Made by a program: the position numbers and the translations under genes. A stretch of 64,000 bases of DNA, taken from positions 62,001 to 126,000 of the forward strand of contig NZ_LGCM01000002.1 of NCBI RefSeq assembly GCF_001306035.1, read 5' to 3'. This DNA is from Levilinea saccharolytica. GTDB taxonomy: Bacteria; Chloroflexota; Anaerolineae; Anaerolineales; Anaerolineaceae. Each line of letters starts with the position of its first letter. Position 1 is the first letter of the stretch. Shown piece by piece: positions 7,323-16,024 of this stretch. The notes below the pieces were generated by a model that searched no databases, was not told the DNA's origin, and saw only the letters and a list, made by a program, of their open reading frames with translations.

Positions 7323-8237
7323 ATGATTTTGGTCACCGGTGGAACGGGCTTTGTGGGACGCGCTTTGGTGCGGCAATTGGTGAATATGGGCCATTCGGTT
7401 CGCCTGCTGCTGCGCCCCTCGGCGCAGTCTCCCAGTTTGCCTCGGGGGGTGCCGGTGGAGGTGGCCATGAGCAGTCTGCGCGATGAGCGTGGATTGCGGG
7501 CAGCCATGAAGGGGGTGCGGGTGGTGTACCACCTGGCGGGGGCTGAGCGCCTGGGGCTGCGCGCGGATCTGGAGGGGGTGGATGTGGAAGGGGCGCAGAA
7601 TGTGGCGGCCACCGCGGCCCAGGCAGGGGTGGAGCGTATTTTTTATCTGAGCCATTTGGGGGCGGATCGGGCTTCGGCCTACCCGGTGCTGAAGGCCAAG
7701 GCGCTGGCTGAAGGCTTGATCCAGGCTTCGGGTGTGCCTTACACCATTTTTCGGTCGGCGCATATCTACGGCCCTGGGGATCAATTTACCACTTCGCTGG
7801 CTGGGCTGCTGCGGCTGTCCCCCCTGGTATTCTTCATGCCGGGGGACGGGAGCAGCCTGCTGCAGCCGATTTGGATTGAAGATTTGATCACCTGCCTGAC
7901 CCTGTCTTTGAGCCTGCCGGAAACGACCAACCATTCGTACGAAATTGGGGGGGCGGAGTACTTCAGCTTTCGGCAGGTGGTGGAAAAGGTGATGGCGGTG
8001 ACGGGGCTGCGGCGCTATATCCTGGATGTGACCCCGGCTTACCTGCGCTCTGTGGCGGTTTTTTTGGAACAAAGTTTGCCCAGCTTCCCCATTTCGCTGT
8101 ATTGGTTCGACACTCTGGCGTCGGACCGCATCTGCGGGTTGGATACATTGCCTCGTCAGTTTGGACTGATGCCTTCGCGCATGGGGCAAAATTTAGATTA
8201 TTTGGTTTCGGGCGGGAAAAAACGCAGAAAAGGATGA
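7323..8237 (+). CDS. NAD(P)-dependent SDR-family protein, atypical (NDUFA9/NmrA-like)
   Basis: A 304-residue protein with an extended SDR (Rossmann) fold. The nucleotide-binding motif MILVTGGTGFVGRALVRQL is at the N-terminus, VVYHLAGAE around residue 70, the YxxxK pair in SAYPVLKAKAL, and then FRSAHIYGPGD and a substrate-binding C-terminal part. This is the arrangement of atypical SDR a5 proteins (complex I NDUFA9-like, NmrA-like), used as reductases, epimerases or NADP sensors. The substrate is unknown. The start is fixed because it begins exactly with the Rossmann strand; the upstream extension of the frame has no homology-like features. The GH57 gene follows after 7 bases in the same operon. 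Confidence 0.85.
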   Translation: MILVTGGTGFVGRALVRQLVNMGHSVRLLLRPSAQSPSLPRGVPVEVAMSSLRDERGLRAAMKGVRVVYHLAGAERLGLRADLEGVDVEGAQNVAATAAQAGVERIFYLSHLGADRASAYPVLKAKALAEGLIQASGVPYTIFRSAHIYGPGDQFTTSLAGLLRLSPLVFFMPGDGSSLLQPIWIEDLITCLTLSLSLPETTNHSYEIGGAEYFSFRQVVEKVMAVTGLRRYILDVTPAYLRSVAVFLEQSLPSFPISLYWFDTLASDRICGLDTLPRQFGLMPSRMGQNLDYLVSGGKKRRKG

Positions 8238-8244
8238 TGCAAAC

Positions 8245-9654
8245 ATGACGGATCTGGCAGTGTGCGTGCACGGACATTTTTATCAACCCCCGCGGGAAGA
8301 TCCGCTGACGGGTGAAATTCCGCTGGAACCCGGCGCCGCGCCGTACCGCAACTGGAATGAGCGTATTCACGCCCAGTGTTACCGCCCCAACGCGGAACTG
8401 GGCAATTTTGAACGGATCAGCTTTAACCTGGGACCGACCCTGGCGCAGTGGATGGCAGAGGAAGACCCGCAGACCCTGGCGCTGATTGTGCAGCAGGAAC
8501 GCAGCAATTTTCTGCGCTACGGCGTAGGCAACGGTATGGCGCAGTCGTACCACCACACGATTTTGCCGCTGGCCCAACGGCGGGATAAGGTGACGCAGGT
8601 GCGCTGGGGGGTGGAGGATTTTAAATACCGCTTTGGGCATGTGCCCCTGGGGCTGTGGATGCCGGAGGCCGGGGTGGATATGGAAACGCTGGAAGTGCTG
8701 GCCGAGTGCGGCGTGCAATTCACCATTCTGGCCCCCTGGCAGGCGCGTCAGGTCGTGGATAACCGCTGGCCGTACCGCGTGGCGCTGCCGGGCGGGCAGC
8801 ACATGGCGGTGTTCTTTTATGATCAGGAATTGAGCATGCGGGTCAGCTTTGACCCGGGGGCCACAGTGAACGGGGACAGCTTTTTGCTCAGCCGCCTGCT
8901 GCCGCGCTTTGACCCCAATTTGGAGCGGGACCAGATATTGACCATCGCTTCGGATGGGGAGCTTTACGGCCATCACCAGCCGTTTCGCGACAAATTTCTG
9001 CAATATTTACTGACCGGTGCGATGGAACGCACCGCGGTGCAGGCTGTGTACCCGGCCCTGTGGCTCAAAAAATTCCCGCCGCAGACCGAAGTGGAAATTG
9101 TGGACGGCACCTCGTGGAGCTGCCACCACGGCATTCTGCGCTGGAGCGGGGACTGCGCCTGCACTCCGCACGCGGATTGGAAAGCGCCGCTGCGCCAGGG
9201 GCTAGACCGCCTGGCGGCGATGATTGACGAGCAGTACGAATCGGCTCTGCGGCCGTGGGGGGTGGACCCCTGGGAATTGCGCCACCGCTACATTCATGTG
9301 CTGCTGGGGCAAACGACGGTACGCGATCTGGCGGGGGAGATGGCGCGGCGCACGCTGACTGAGGAAGAGGCGCACAAGGTGGAGCTGCTGCTGCAAGCCC
9401 AGAATGAACGCCAGCGCATGTTCGCCTCCTGCGGGTGGTTTTTTGACGATTTTGACCGGATTGAGCCGCGCAACAACGTTTCTTACGCGGCCCAGGCGGT
9501 ATGGATTACCTATCTGGCGACGGGAGTGGATTTGAGCCGTCCGGCGGCAGATCTTTTGGCGCCGGTGCGCAGTTGGCGTTCGGGACTGCGGGCGGATACG
9601 GTCTTTCAGCATACACTGGAACGCCACCGCATCAGCCAATGGGCAGCGGATTAA
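8245..9654 (+). CDS. Glycoside hydrolase family 57 protein (DUF3536-type)
   Basis: A 469-residue cytoplasmic protein. It opens with VCVHGHFYQPPREDP, the family-57 hallmark HxHxxQPPR-type strand, then LGLWMPEAGVDMETLEVLAECGV, where the glutamate of the WxPE motif is the usual nucleophile, and ASDGELYGHHQPF, which carries the conserved catalytic Asp. GH57 enzymes act on alpha-glucans (amylase, 4-alpha-glucanotransferase, branching enzyme). Which activity this one has cannot be decided. It is followed by a convergent giant GH13-like gene across a shared terminator, so both ends suggest alpha-glucan (glycogen) metabolism. No signal peptide. Confidence 0.88.
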   Translation: MTDLAVCVHGHFYQPPREDPLTGEIPLEPGAAPYRNWNERIHAQCYRPNAELGNFERISFNLGPTLAQWMAEEDPQTLALIVQQERSNFLRYGVGNGMAQSYHHTILPLAQRRDKVTQVRWGVEDFKYRFGHVPLGLWMPEAGVDMETLEVLAECGVQFTILAPWQARQVVDNRWPYRVALPGGQHMAVFFYDQELSMRVSFDPGATVNGDSFLLSRLLPRFDPNLERDQILTIASDGELYGHHQPFRDKFLQYLLTGAMERTAVQAVYPALWLKKFPPQTEVEIVDGTSWSCHHGILRWSGDCACTPHADWKAPLRQGLDRLAAMIDEQYESALRPWGVDPWELRHRYIHVLLGQTTVRDLAGEMARRTLTEEEAHKVELLLQAQNERQRMFASCGWFFDDFDRIEPRNNVSYAAQAVWITYLATGVDLSRPAADLLAPVRSWRSGLRADTVFQHTLERHRISQWAAD

Positions 9655-9661
9655 AATGAAA

Positions 9662-9688
9662 ACGGGCGCGGCACACTGCCGCGCCCGT
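9662..9688. terminator. Bidirectional terminator between GH57 and GH13 genes
   Basis: A perfect 12-bp inverted repeat, ACGGGCGCGGCA (9662-9673) with its complement (9677-9688), and a 3-base loop. The two genes converge on it with 7 and 16 bases to spare. Confidence 0.8.
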
Positions 9689-9704
9689 CTGTGTTGGTTG
9701 GGGG

Positions 9705-12700
9705 TTACTTTTGAACCGCGGACAGTAGGGCTGCCACCTGGTAACCGGAAGTTTCTTCGGCGGCTTCCAATTGGTGCAGGATGTCGTGCACGCTGAGAAT
9801 GCGCTCGACAAATTGGCTGGCGGTGGCCTGCGGATCGGCGCTGGCATCCAGCACGGCCAATAAGCCCATCCATTGGATGAATTCCACAAACGATTCATGG
9901 TTGAACCACAAGACATCCTGATAGCGGTTGACGCCCAGGAAGGACTGCACATTGGGGTCCGACAGCCAGGATTCCAGGATCTGCGCCAGGGGCTGATGAC
10001 CGGTGCGTTCGAACCAACCTTGCTGATGGGTGAGCAGGGAGAGGGCCAGCACCAGGCGGTTGGCCCGCTCGGGGGCCACGCCCAGTTCTTTGTAGGTTTC
10101 TGAGAGGATGCGACCCAACTGCCATTCTTCGAACCAGCTCAAGCTTTGGGAGATGCTGTCGGGGCCGGGGATCATCTGCCCCAGGCCGCGTACGAAGACC
10201 CAGGAGAACAAGCCTAGCCAACCGGTGGGCTCTTCGATGAGGCCGCTTTGCAGAGCCTGAACCGCGGCGGTGTAGCGGCGCGAACCGGGCAGGGGGTAGC
10301 GGGTGGTGAGGATGGGCAGGTGCAGCAGGGTGTCCAACTGGGCGCGCAGCTCTTGCTGAATGGCGGCGCGGCCGGCATCCTGACCGGTGAGATGGGCGAT
10401 GCCGTCCAGGAGGTGATCCATCTTCTGCGCTGCCACGGCGAACAGATCCTGGGGCAGCTGGGCGTCTTTAACCGTCAGGCGCTGCTGGTACAGGTAGTCC
10501 AGATAAGCAGGGTGGGCGATCTGACGGAAGGGGGTCTGCACCGGCTGGAGCAGCAAGGTTTCCAGGGCTTCTTCGATGCTGGGCACGCCGCGGCCTTGAA
10601 GGGCTGCGCACAGGTGCTGATAAGAGTGGTGGGCGTTGTCCTGCACCTCGCGGAAATCCATGAAGACGTGCGCCTGGTAGGCGTGCAGGTCCAGATAAAG
10701 GCCCTGGGTTTGCACCTCGCGGCTGGGGCGGATGAACTCCAGGTTGGTGACCGAGTCGCGGAAGAGGACGTAGCTGTTGGCGCCGCCGCGCAGGTTCAGG
10801 CCTTCGTACAGGCTGCGCTGCACCACGCGGCGTTCGCTGCCCTGCTTTTCAGCGGTGGCGGCGGACATGCGGATCCAGCCCTGGGTGGAGGCGAAGCGGT
10901 TGTGATACACCACTAGAGCGCGTTCGCCGCCCAGGCCGTTGGAATAGGCGTAGACGTCTTCGTTGACGCCGCCGGAGGTGAAGAAATCGTAGAGCAGGAA
11001 GTGGTCGATGCCCGCGAACAGGGCGCGGCGGTGGAGCAGGGGGAAGATTTCGCGCTCGTGGCGAGCCACCAGGTGGGGGTCTACGGCCTCTTCCCAGTAA
11101 GCCCGGCGGAATTCCATGCCGTATTTTTCCGAAAAGCCTTCCACCTGGCCGTGGCCGAACATGGGCAGGCCGGGGAGGGTGGCGAGCATGATGCAGGTTC
11201 CGAAGTATTTATCACCTTTGCCAAACTGATCTACCGCGGTGCGCTCATCGGGGTTGTTCATGAAGTTGACGAAGCGCTTGAGGATTTCCGGCTCAAATTC
11301 GAGGGTGTTCTTCATGATGGTGCGGTACTTGGCGTTGTCTTCGTTGCGCAGCAGGTTCATGAAGGCGCTGTTGTAGACGCGGTGCATGCCCAGGGTGCGC
11401 ACGAAATAGCCTTCCATCAGCCAGAACGCCTCTGCCAGCAGCAGGGTGTCGGGGGCTTCCACGGCGGCGCGATCCACCACCTCGCGCCAGAATTCGATCG
11501 GCATGAGGGCATCAAACTGCGCGCGGGTGAGGCCGTGTTCGGCGCGGGAGGGGATATCGCCGCCGGAGCCGGGTTCGGGGAACCACAGGCGCTGATAATG
11601 CTTCTTGGCCAGGGTCATGGCAGCGTCGAAGCGGATGATGGGGAACTTGCGGGCCACATCCAGAATGGTCTGGATGATGGCTTCACGCACTTCGGGGTTG
11701 AGGTAGTTCAACTGGGCGGTGTCGTTCCAGGGCATGCTGGTTCCATCGTTGCCGTGGTACATGAAGCGGGTCTGGCCGCTGGAACGATCGTGCCATTTAA
11801 AGACCACCGAGGCGTCTGTACGGTCAAAATAATGATCCTCCAGCTGAATTTCGATGCGCGGATCGGGCGACAGGTCGGGGCCGTTGAAGGAGTAGGAGGG
11901 GAAGGGGGAATAATCCAGCGAGACGAAGCGGTCGGGGTGGTAGAGCACCCAGTTGGAGTCGATACCCATGTGGTTGGGGACCATGTCGCTGGCCAGGCGG
12001 ATACCGCGCTGCCAGGCGCGGTCGCGCAGGCTGCGGTAGGCGTCCTCACCGCCCAGATCGGCGGCGATGGAATAAGAAGATAAGGAATAGGCCGAGGCGA
12101 TGGCTTCAGGGTTGCCGCACAACTGCTTAATGCGCGCGGAAGCCTGACTGCGTTCCCACAGGCCGATGAGCCACAGGCCGGTGAACCCATAGCGGGCCAG
12201 ACGGTCGAGTTCTTCATCGGGGATTTGATCGAGGGTGTGGATGGGACGCTTGTAGGTTTTGGAGAGCTGGTCGAGCCACACGTAAGAATTTTTGGCCAGG
12301 AGCACCAGGCGGGGCATCCATTCGCGGTCGGGGCTGAAGCGCTCGGCCTCCAGTTCCGCGGCGGAGCGGTCGTAGAGGGGGATGGGGATGGGGCCGGGGC
12401 CGAAACCGGCGAAAGACAGCTTTTCTTCTTCTTTCACCAGGTCGAGGCTGGAAAGCAGGCGGTAAAGATAGCGCCCCAAAAGCTCACCCCAGCGGGTGCG
12501 GATGAACTCCAACTGGCCGGTGAGGGAATGGGGCACGGCCACGGCGGGGGCGCGCAGCATGTCGATCAGATTCTGCTGGTCGGGGCCGAAGGGAGGCTGG
12601 GCATCAAAGAAGGCATGCAGCTCCTGCAGGATGGGCAGGTAGGCGCTTTCGCCTTGCAGGTTCTGGTCGTTGAACAGCTCTTCGTACTCGCTCATGGCGG

Positions 12701-13166
12701 GATTCTTGTTGGCCACCCACAGCATGAGCATCTCTTCGAGGGCCAGGACTGCATTGGGCTGGCCTTCGCTTTCGCCCTGCAAGTCCTCTTCGGCGCTGAC
12801 TTCGCGGCGGTACACCGCCACCGGGGGAAATTCCTGGTTGAACTTCAGCAGGGTTTGGTGCACCGTCTGCGCGCCGAAACGTGCGTTGAGATGTTCGAGG
12901 GCCTGGCGCATCACCGTGGGGTTGACCTGGCGGCGGTAGAGGGCCATGACGTGGTGCAGGATTTCGTCAATGAGGCCCATAGCGTTGATCTGCCCGGCGA
13001 GCACGGCGCGTTCGGGGAAGTGGATCAGGTCGCGGCGCTGGTTCATCTTCTGCGCAAACAGGCGGGCGGCATGAAAATTAGCAAAGAGAACGCTGCCTCT
13101 CAACGAAAACAGCGATTGATCCAGTTGATAGCGGTCGCGTGCTTGTCGGGAAATATGGAATTCCAT
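9705..13166 (-). CDS. Very large GH13-like alpha-amylase family protein
   Basis: A 1153-residue cytoplasmic protein. An all-helical N-terminal region (about 1-300) has no family I recognise. A GH13 TIM barrel spans about 305-760: SDMVPNHMG (394-402, region I), IIRFDAAMT with nucleophile Asp514 (region II), LLLAEAFW with acid/base Glu579 (region III) and FMNNPDE with Asp640 (region IV, usually NHD). All three catalytic residues are present. A further long helical C-terminal region (about 850-1153) follows. Typical bacterial GH13 enzymes are 450-700 residues, so both flanking helical regions are unusual and may recruit partners. GGAGGG lies 5 bases before the ATG; an extended -10 promoter is upstream. 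The pairing with a GH57 gene suggests intracellular alpha-glucan turnover. Confidence 0.88.
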   Translation of the reverse strand: MEFHISRQARDRYQLDQSLFSLRGSVLFANFHAARLFAQKMNQRRDLIHFPERAVLAGQINAMGLIDEILHHVMALYRRQVNPTVMRQALEHLNARFGAQTVHQTLLKFNQEFPPVAVYRREVSAEEDLQGESEGQPNAVLALEEMLMLWVANKNPAMSEYEELFNDQNLQGESAYLPILQELHAFFDAQPPFGPDQQNLIDMLRAPAVAVPHSLTGQLEFIRTRWGELLGRYLYRLLSSLDLVKEEEKLSFAGFGPGPIPIPLYDRSAAELEAERFSPDREWMPRLVLLAKNSYVWLDQLSKTYKRPIHTLDQIPDEELDRLARYGFTGLWLIGLWERSQASARIKQLCGNPEAIASAYSLSSYSIAADLGGEDAYRSLRDRAWQRGIRLASDMVPNHMGIDSNWVLYHPDRFVSLDYSPFPSYSFNGPDLSPDPRIEIQLEDHYFDRTDASVVFKWHDRSSGQTRFMYHGNDGTSMPWNDTAQLNYLNPEVREAIIQTILDVARKFPIIRFDAAMTLAKKHYQRLWFPEPGSGGDIPSRAEHGLTRAQFDALMPIEFWREVVDRAAVEAPDTLLLAEAFWLMEGYFVRTLGMHRVYNSAFMNLLRNEDNAKYRTIMKNTLEFEPEILKRFVNFMNNPDERTAVDQFGKGDKYFGTCIMLATLPGLPMFGHGQVEGFSEKYGMEFRRAYWEEAVDPHLVARHEREIFPLLHRRALFAGIDHFLLYDFFTSGGVNEDVYAYSNGLGGERALVVYHNRFASTQGWIRMSAATAEKQGSERRVVQRSLYEGLNLRGGANSYVLFRDSVTNLEFIRPSREVQTQGLYLDLHAYQAHVFMDFREVQDNAHHSYQHLCAALQGRGVPSIEEALETLLLQPVQTPFRQIAHPAYLDYLYQQRLTVKDAQLPQDLFAVAAQKMDHLLDGIAHLTGQDAGRAAIQQELRAQLDTLLHLPILTTRYPLPGSRRYTAAVQALQSGLIEEPTGWLGLFSWVFVRGLGQMIPGPDSISQSLSWFEEWQLGRILSETYKELGVAPERANRLVLALSLLTHQQGWFERTGHQPLAQILESWLSDPNVQSFLGVNRYQDVLWFNHESFVEFIQWMGLLAVLDASADPQATASQFVERILSVHDILHQLEAAEETSGYQVAALLSAVQK

Positions 13167-13221
13167 GCCGTCCCTCCGGGAAATTGGTTTGGCTTAACCA
13201 GCATGAGCCCTGCCTGATTTG

Positions 13222-13230
13222 ATTATATCA
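13222..13230 (-). promoter_or_regulatory. Extended -10 promoter of the GH13-like gene
   Basis: On the minus strand TGATATAAT (13230-13222) is a TGn-TATAAT extended -10 box. The start codon lies about 55 bases downstream. No good -35 box is visible. Confidence 0.55.
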
Positions 13231-13272
13231 GAGGGCTTTGACACTGCACGCAGAAAACGGCGGGCTTTTTCC

Positions 13273-14025
13273 TTAGCGGATGACTTCGATCCCCAGGGCC
13301 TGATAGGGGGCAACGACCTCATCGGGCACATCCGCGTCGGTGAGGATGGCGGCCAGGTCTTGAATGGGGGCCACTAGGAAATGCGTGACCGTGCCCAACT
13401 TTTCAGCGGAGGCCAGGGCCACCACCTCGGCGGCATTGGCGATCATCACACGCTGCACATAGGATTCTTCCAGGTTGTTATTGGTGACGCCGTTTTCGGG
13501 ATGGAGGCTGCACACGCCCAACATGCACAGATCGGCGCGCATGCGCTGGAGGGTTTCCACCGTGTCGGCGCCGATCGTCACCAGGGAGTATTTATCCAGG
13601 CGTCCGCCGACCAGGATGACCTCGACGCCGGGGTGATCGGCCAGGGCAGCCGCGGCGGCGGGGTTGTGGGTGATGATGGTGGCCTGCAGGGTGGGAGGCA
13701 GGGCCGCGGCCAGCTGGGTGTTGGTGGTGCCGCCGCCCAGGAAGACGACCATGCCGGGTTGGATGAGGGCGGCGGCCTTATGGGCGATGGCCACTTTGGC
13801 AGGCGAGAGGGACCGCTGGCGGTTGGCGTAACTGGTTTCGGCGGGGGAGCGGGGCAGGGCGCCGCCGTGCACGCGCTGCAGCAGCCCTTCGGCGGCCAGC
13901 TCGCGCAGATCGCGGCGGATGGTATCTTCGGAAGTGTTCAACTCCTCGCTGAGCGATTTGGCCAGGACGCGGCCGTCGCGCTTGAGCTGGTTGAGAATAT
14001 ACGTGCGGCGTTCCGCGGTTAGCAT
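13273..14025 (-). CDS. DeoR-family transcriptional repressor
   Basis: A 250-residue regulator. An N-terminal DeoR winged helix-turn-helix (residues 1-57) has the signature RRTYILNQLKRDGRV, SEDTIRRDLRELAAEGLLQRVHGGA. The C-terminal DeoR sensor domain (about 75-235, ribose-5-phosphate-isomerase-like fold) contains VVFLGGGTTNTQLAAALP, VILVGGRL and the phosphosugar-type loop 'VCSLHPENGVTNNNLEE'. Family members bind a phosphorylated sugar or sugar acid and release DNA. It is transcribed away from the MFS / HAD / pyruvate-kinase-like operon, with an array of evenly spaced CAYGA boxes in the 126-base gap, which it very probably binds. Confidence 0.92.
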   Translation of the reverse strand: MLTAERRTYILNQLKRDGRVLAKSLSEELNTSEDTIRRDLRELAAEGLLQRVHGGALPRSPAETSYANRQRSLSPAKVAIAHKAAALIQPGMVVFLGGGTTNTQLAAALPPTLQATIITHNPAAAAALADHPGVEVILVGGRLDKYSLVTIGADTVETLQRMRADLCMLGVCSLHPENGVTNNNLEESYVQRVMIANAAEVVALASAEKLGTVTHFLVAPIQDLAAILTDADVPDEVVAPYQALGIEVIR

Positions 14026-14057
14026 GAGGACACCTCGCTGGGTAGGGCTGCGGTTAA

Positions 14058-14145
14058 TTGCATGAAATCCCTTGACAATGCACGATAATCAACATAAACT
14101 CATGATATATACGTATTTTACACGAAATTGCACGAATGACAAGGA
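14058..14145 (+). promoter_or_regulatory. Promoter with five phased CAYGA operator boxes
   Basis: TTGACA (14072-14077), 17 bases, TAAACT (14095-14100) form a strong sigma-70-type promoter. Direct repeats of CAYGAWAW start at 14061 (CATGAAAT), 14081 (CACGATAA), 14101 (CATGATAT), 14121 (CACGAAAT) and 14131 (CACGAATG). The steps are exactly 20, 20, 20 and 10 bp, so every copy faces the same side of the helix. Copies lie upstream of the -35, in the spacer, just after the -10 and in the leader, a layout suited to repression. AAGGA at 14141-14145 is the ribosome-binding site, six bases before the ATG. Confidence 0.8.
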
Positions 14146-14151
14146 TTTTTT

Positions 14152-15345
14152 ATGGGCCAACGTTTTGTGCGGGACTCAATCACCTGGTTATGCTATCTGC
14201 TGTTGGGCTATTATGCCTATTTGATGGACATTTTGGGGCCGGTGACGCCCTATTTACGGGATGAACTGCATGCCAGCTACACCCTGGCCAGCCTGCATTT
14301 CAGCGCCTTCGCGGTGGGGATGTTGGGGGCGGGGCTGGCGGCGGAGCGGGTGCTGCGCCGCCTGGGCCCGCTGGCGACCATCTGGCTGGGGGCGGCCGGC
14401 ATGGGCACGGCGGCTTTGGGCCTGGCGCTGGGGCGGAGTCCCTGGGTGACGATTGGGGCGGCGCTGGTGATGGGTTTTTTGGGGTCGCTGACCCTCACCA
14501 CCATCCCGGGGCTGCTTTCGGCGCGCTACGGCGAACAGCGGGCCATCGCGCTGACCGAGCTGAACGTGGCCGGCAGCCTGGCGGGGATGGCGGCGCCTTT
14601 TGCTGTGGGGTTATTGGCGCGAACCGCCTGGGGCTGGCGGGCGGCTGTGCTGGCGGCACCGGTGCTGCTGCTGGGGCTCTGGCTGGGGCTGCGCGGCAAA
14701 ACCCAGGGGGCTGCGCCGCTTCCGGCCAAGGGCGCAGCTGTGCGCCGCAGTTTGCCGGGGGCATTTTGGCTGGCGTGGGTGCTGATTTTTCTGGTGGTTT
14801 CGGTGGAGTTCTGCATGGTGTATTGGGGGGCGAACTTTATGGAACAGGTGGTGGGGCTGAATCGCGCGGACGCGGCCCTGACCGGCACGCTGTATTTGGG
14901 CGCCATGCTGCTGGGGCGCTGGCTGGGCAGCCGCATGCTGCGCTGGGCGGCTCCACGCTGGATGTTTTTGGGATCGCTGGCCGCGGCGGCGGCGGGCTTT
15001 GGACTGTTCATCGGCGGGGGGACGGCACCTGCCCTGGCGGGTTTCTTCCTGACCGGGCTGGGCGTGGCCAACCTGTACCCACTGGCCTTGTCCTCGGCCC
15101 TGGCGGCGGCCGGTGAGGCGGCAGATCAGGGCAGCGCGCGGGCCGCGCTGGCCTCCGGCACGGCCATTTTGGGGCTGCCGCTGCTCTTGGGGGCACTGGC
15201 CGACGCGCTGGACCTGCGCACGGCTTTCTGGCTGGTACCGCTGCTGCTTTGCACAGCCCTGGGCCTGTTTGTTTATATTCAACGGCAAAACTACCCCCGG
15301 CCTTCTCTGGAAGGTGTAAAATTGGGGGCTGGCAGCAGTAAATGA
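14152..15345 (+). CDS. MFS transporter
   Basis: A 397-residue inner-membrane protein with about 12 hydrophobic segments. It has glycine-rich helices in each half (ALVMGFLGSLTLTTIPGLLSARYGEQ and LGAMLLGRWLGSRMLRW), the latter like the loop 2-3 signature of major facilitator proteins, and a central cytoplasmic linker around residue 185-200. Transport substrate is unknown; the adjacent phosphatase, pyruvate-kinase-like gene and DeoR repressor point to a sugar or sugar acid. It is the first gene of the operon, behind the phased operator, and ends 14 bases before the HAD gene. Confidence 0.85.
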   Translation: MGQRFVRDSITWLCYLLLGYYAYLMDILGPVTPYLRDELHASYTLASLHFSAFAVGMLGAGLAAERVLRRLGPLATIWLGAAGMGTAALGLALGRSPWVTIGAALVMGFLGSLTLTTIPGLLSARYGEQRAIALTELNVAGSLAGMAAPFAVGLLARTAWGWRAAVLAAPVLLLGLWLGLRGKTQGAAPLPAKGAAVRRSLPGAFWLAWVLIFLVVSVEFCMVYWGANFMEQVVGLNRADAALTGTLYLGAMLLGRWLGSRMLRWAAPRWMFLGSLAAAAAGFGLFIGGGTAPALAGFFLTGLGVANLYPLALSSALAAAGEAADQGSARAALASGTAILGLPLLLGALADALDLRTAFWLVPLLLCTALGLFVYIQRQNYPRPSLEGVKLGAGSSK

Positions 15346-15359
15346 GACGAGAGGTGAAT

Positions 15360-16022
15360 ATGAAGGTACGCGGTGTTTTATTTGATATTGACGGGACGTT
15401 GGTGGATTCGTTGGAGCTGTGTTTGCGCGCGTTTCAGGTGGCTTTGCAGGAACTGACCGGCGAATGGCTGCCCGCGCCGCAGATTACGCGGTATTTTGGG
15501 GTGAGCGAAGAAGGTATTTTGGACCGTATGGTGCCGCATTTTCCCCAGGCGGAAACGGTGTATTTTCGCGTGTTTGAGGATTTGCACCAGGATCTGCGCG
15601 AGGTCTTTCCGGGGATGCGGGAACTATTGACCCGCTTACAGCAGGCGGGCGTCCCGATGGGGGTGGTGACTGGCAAGGGCGCGCGCGGGGCAGAAATTGC
15701 CCTGAAGGCGCTGGGCTTGCAGGACTTTTTCCCGGTGGTTGAGGCCGGCAGCCGCCTGCAGGCGGATAAGCCCACCTCCATGCACCTGGCTCTGGCGCGG
15801 CTGGGGCTGCGCGCGGAGGAGTGCGCTTATATCGGCGACACGGTGTACGACATGCAGTCGGCAGCGGCGGTGGGCATGCTTCCGGTGGGGGCGGCCTGGG
15901 CCAAAACTACCAATTTGCGCGCTGAAGAGCCTGGCGAAGCGCGGGTGATCTTCACGCGGCTGGCGGATTTTTACGCCTGGGCGGAGGAGACCCTGTGTCC
16001 TGAAGCGGTGGCGGGAGATTAG
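15360..16022 (+). CDS. HAD-superfamily phosphatase (phosphoglycolate-phosphatase-like)
   Basis: A 220-residue cytoplasmic HAD hydrolase. The nucleophile motif is LFDIDGTLVDS (Asp9, Asp11), a helical cap follows (about 18-85), then TGKGARG (motif II Thr), DKPTSMHLALA (motif III Lys) and YIGDTVYDMQSA (motif IV). This is the subclass I cap type of small-molecule phosphatases such as phosphoglycolate phosphatase or beta-phosphoglucomutase. The start at 15360 has GAGAGGTG just upstream; an in-frame ATG six codons earlier lies in the previous stop region and has none. It overlaps neither neighbour and is spaced 2 bases from the next gene. Probably dephosphorylates a metabolite of the imported compound. 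Confidence 0.88.
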   Translation: MKVRGVLFDIDGTLVDSLELCLRAFQVALQELTGEWLPAPQITRYFGVSEEGILDRMVPHFPQAETVYFRVFEDLHQDLREVFPGMRELLTRLQQAGVPMGVVTGKGARGAEIALKALGLQDFFPVVEAGSRLQADKPTSMHLALARLGLRAEECAYIGDTVYDMQSAAAVGMLPVGAAWAKTTNLRAEEPGEARVIFTRLADFYAWAEETLCPEAVAGD

Positions 16023-16024
16023 GC

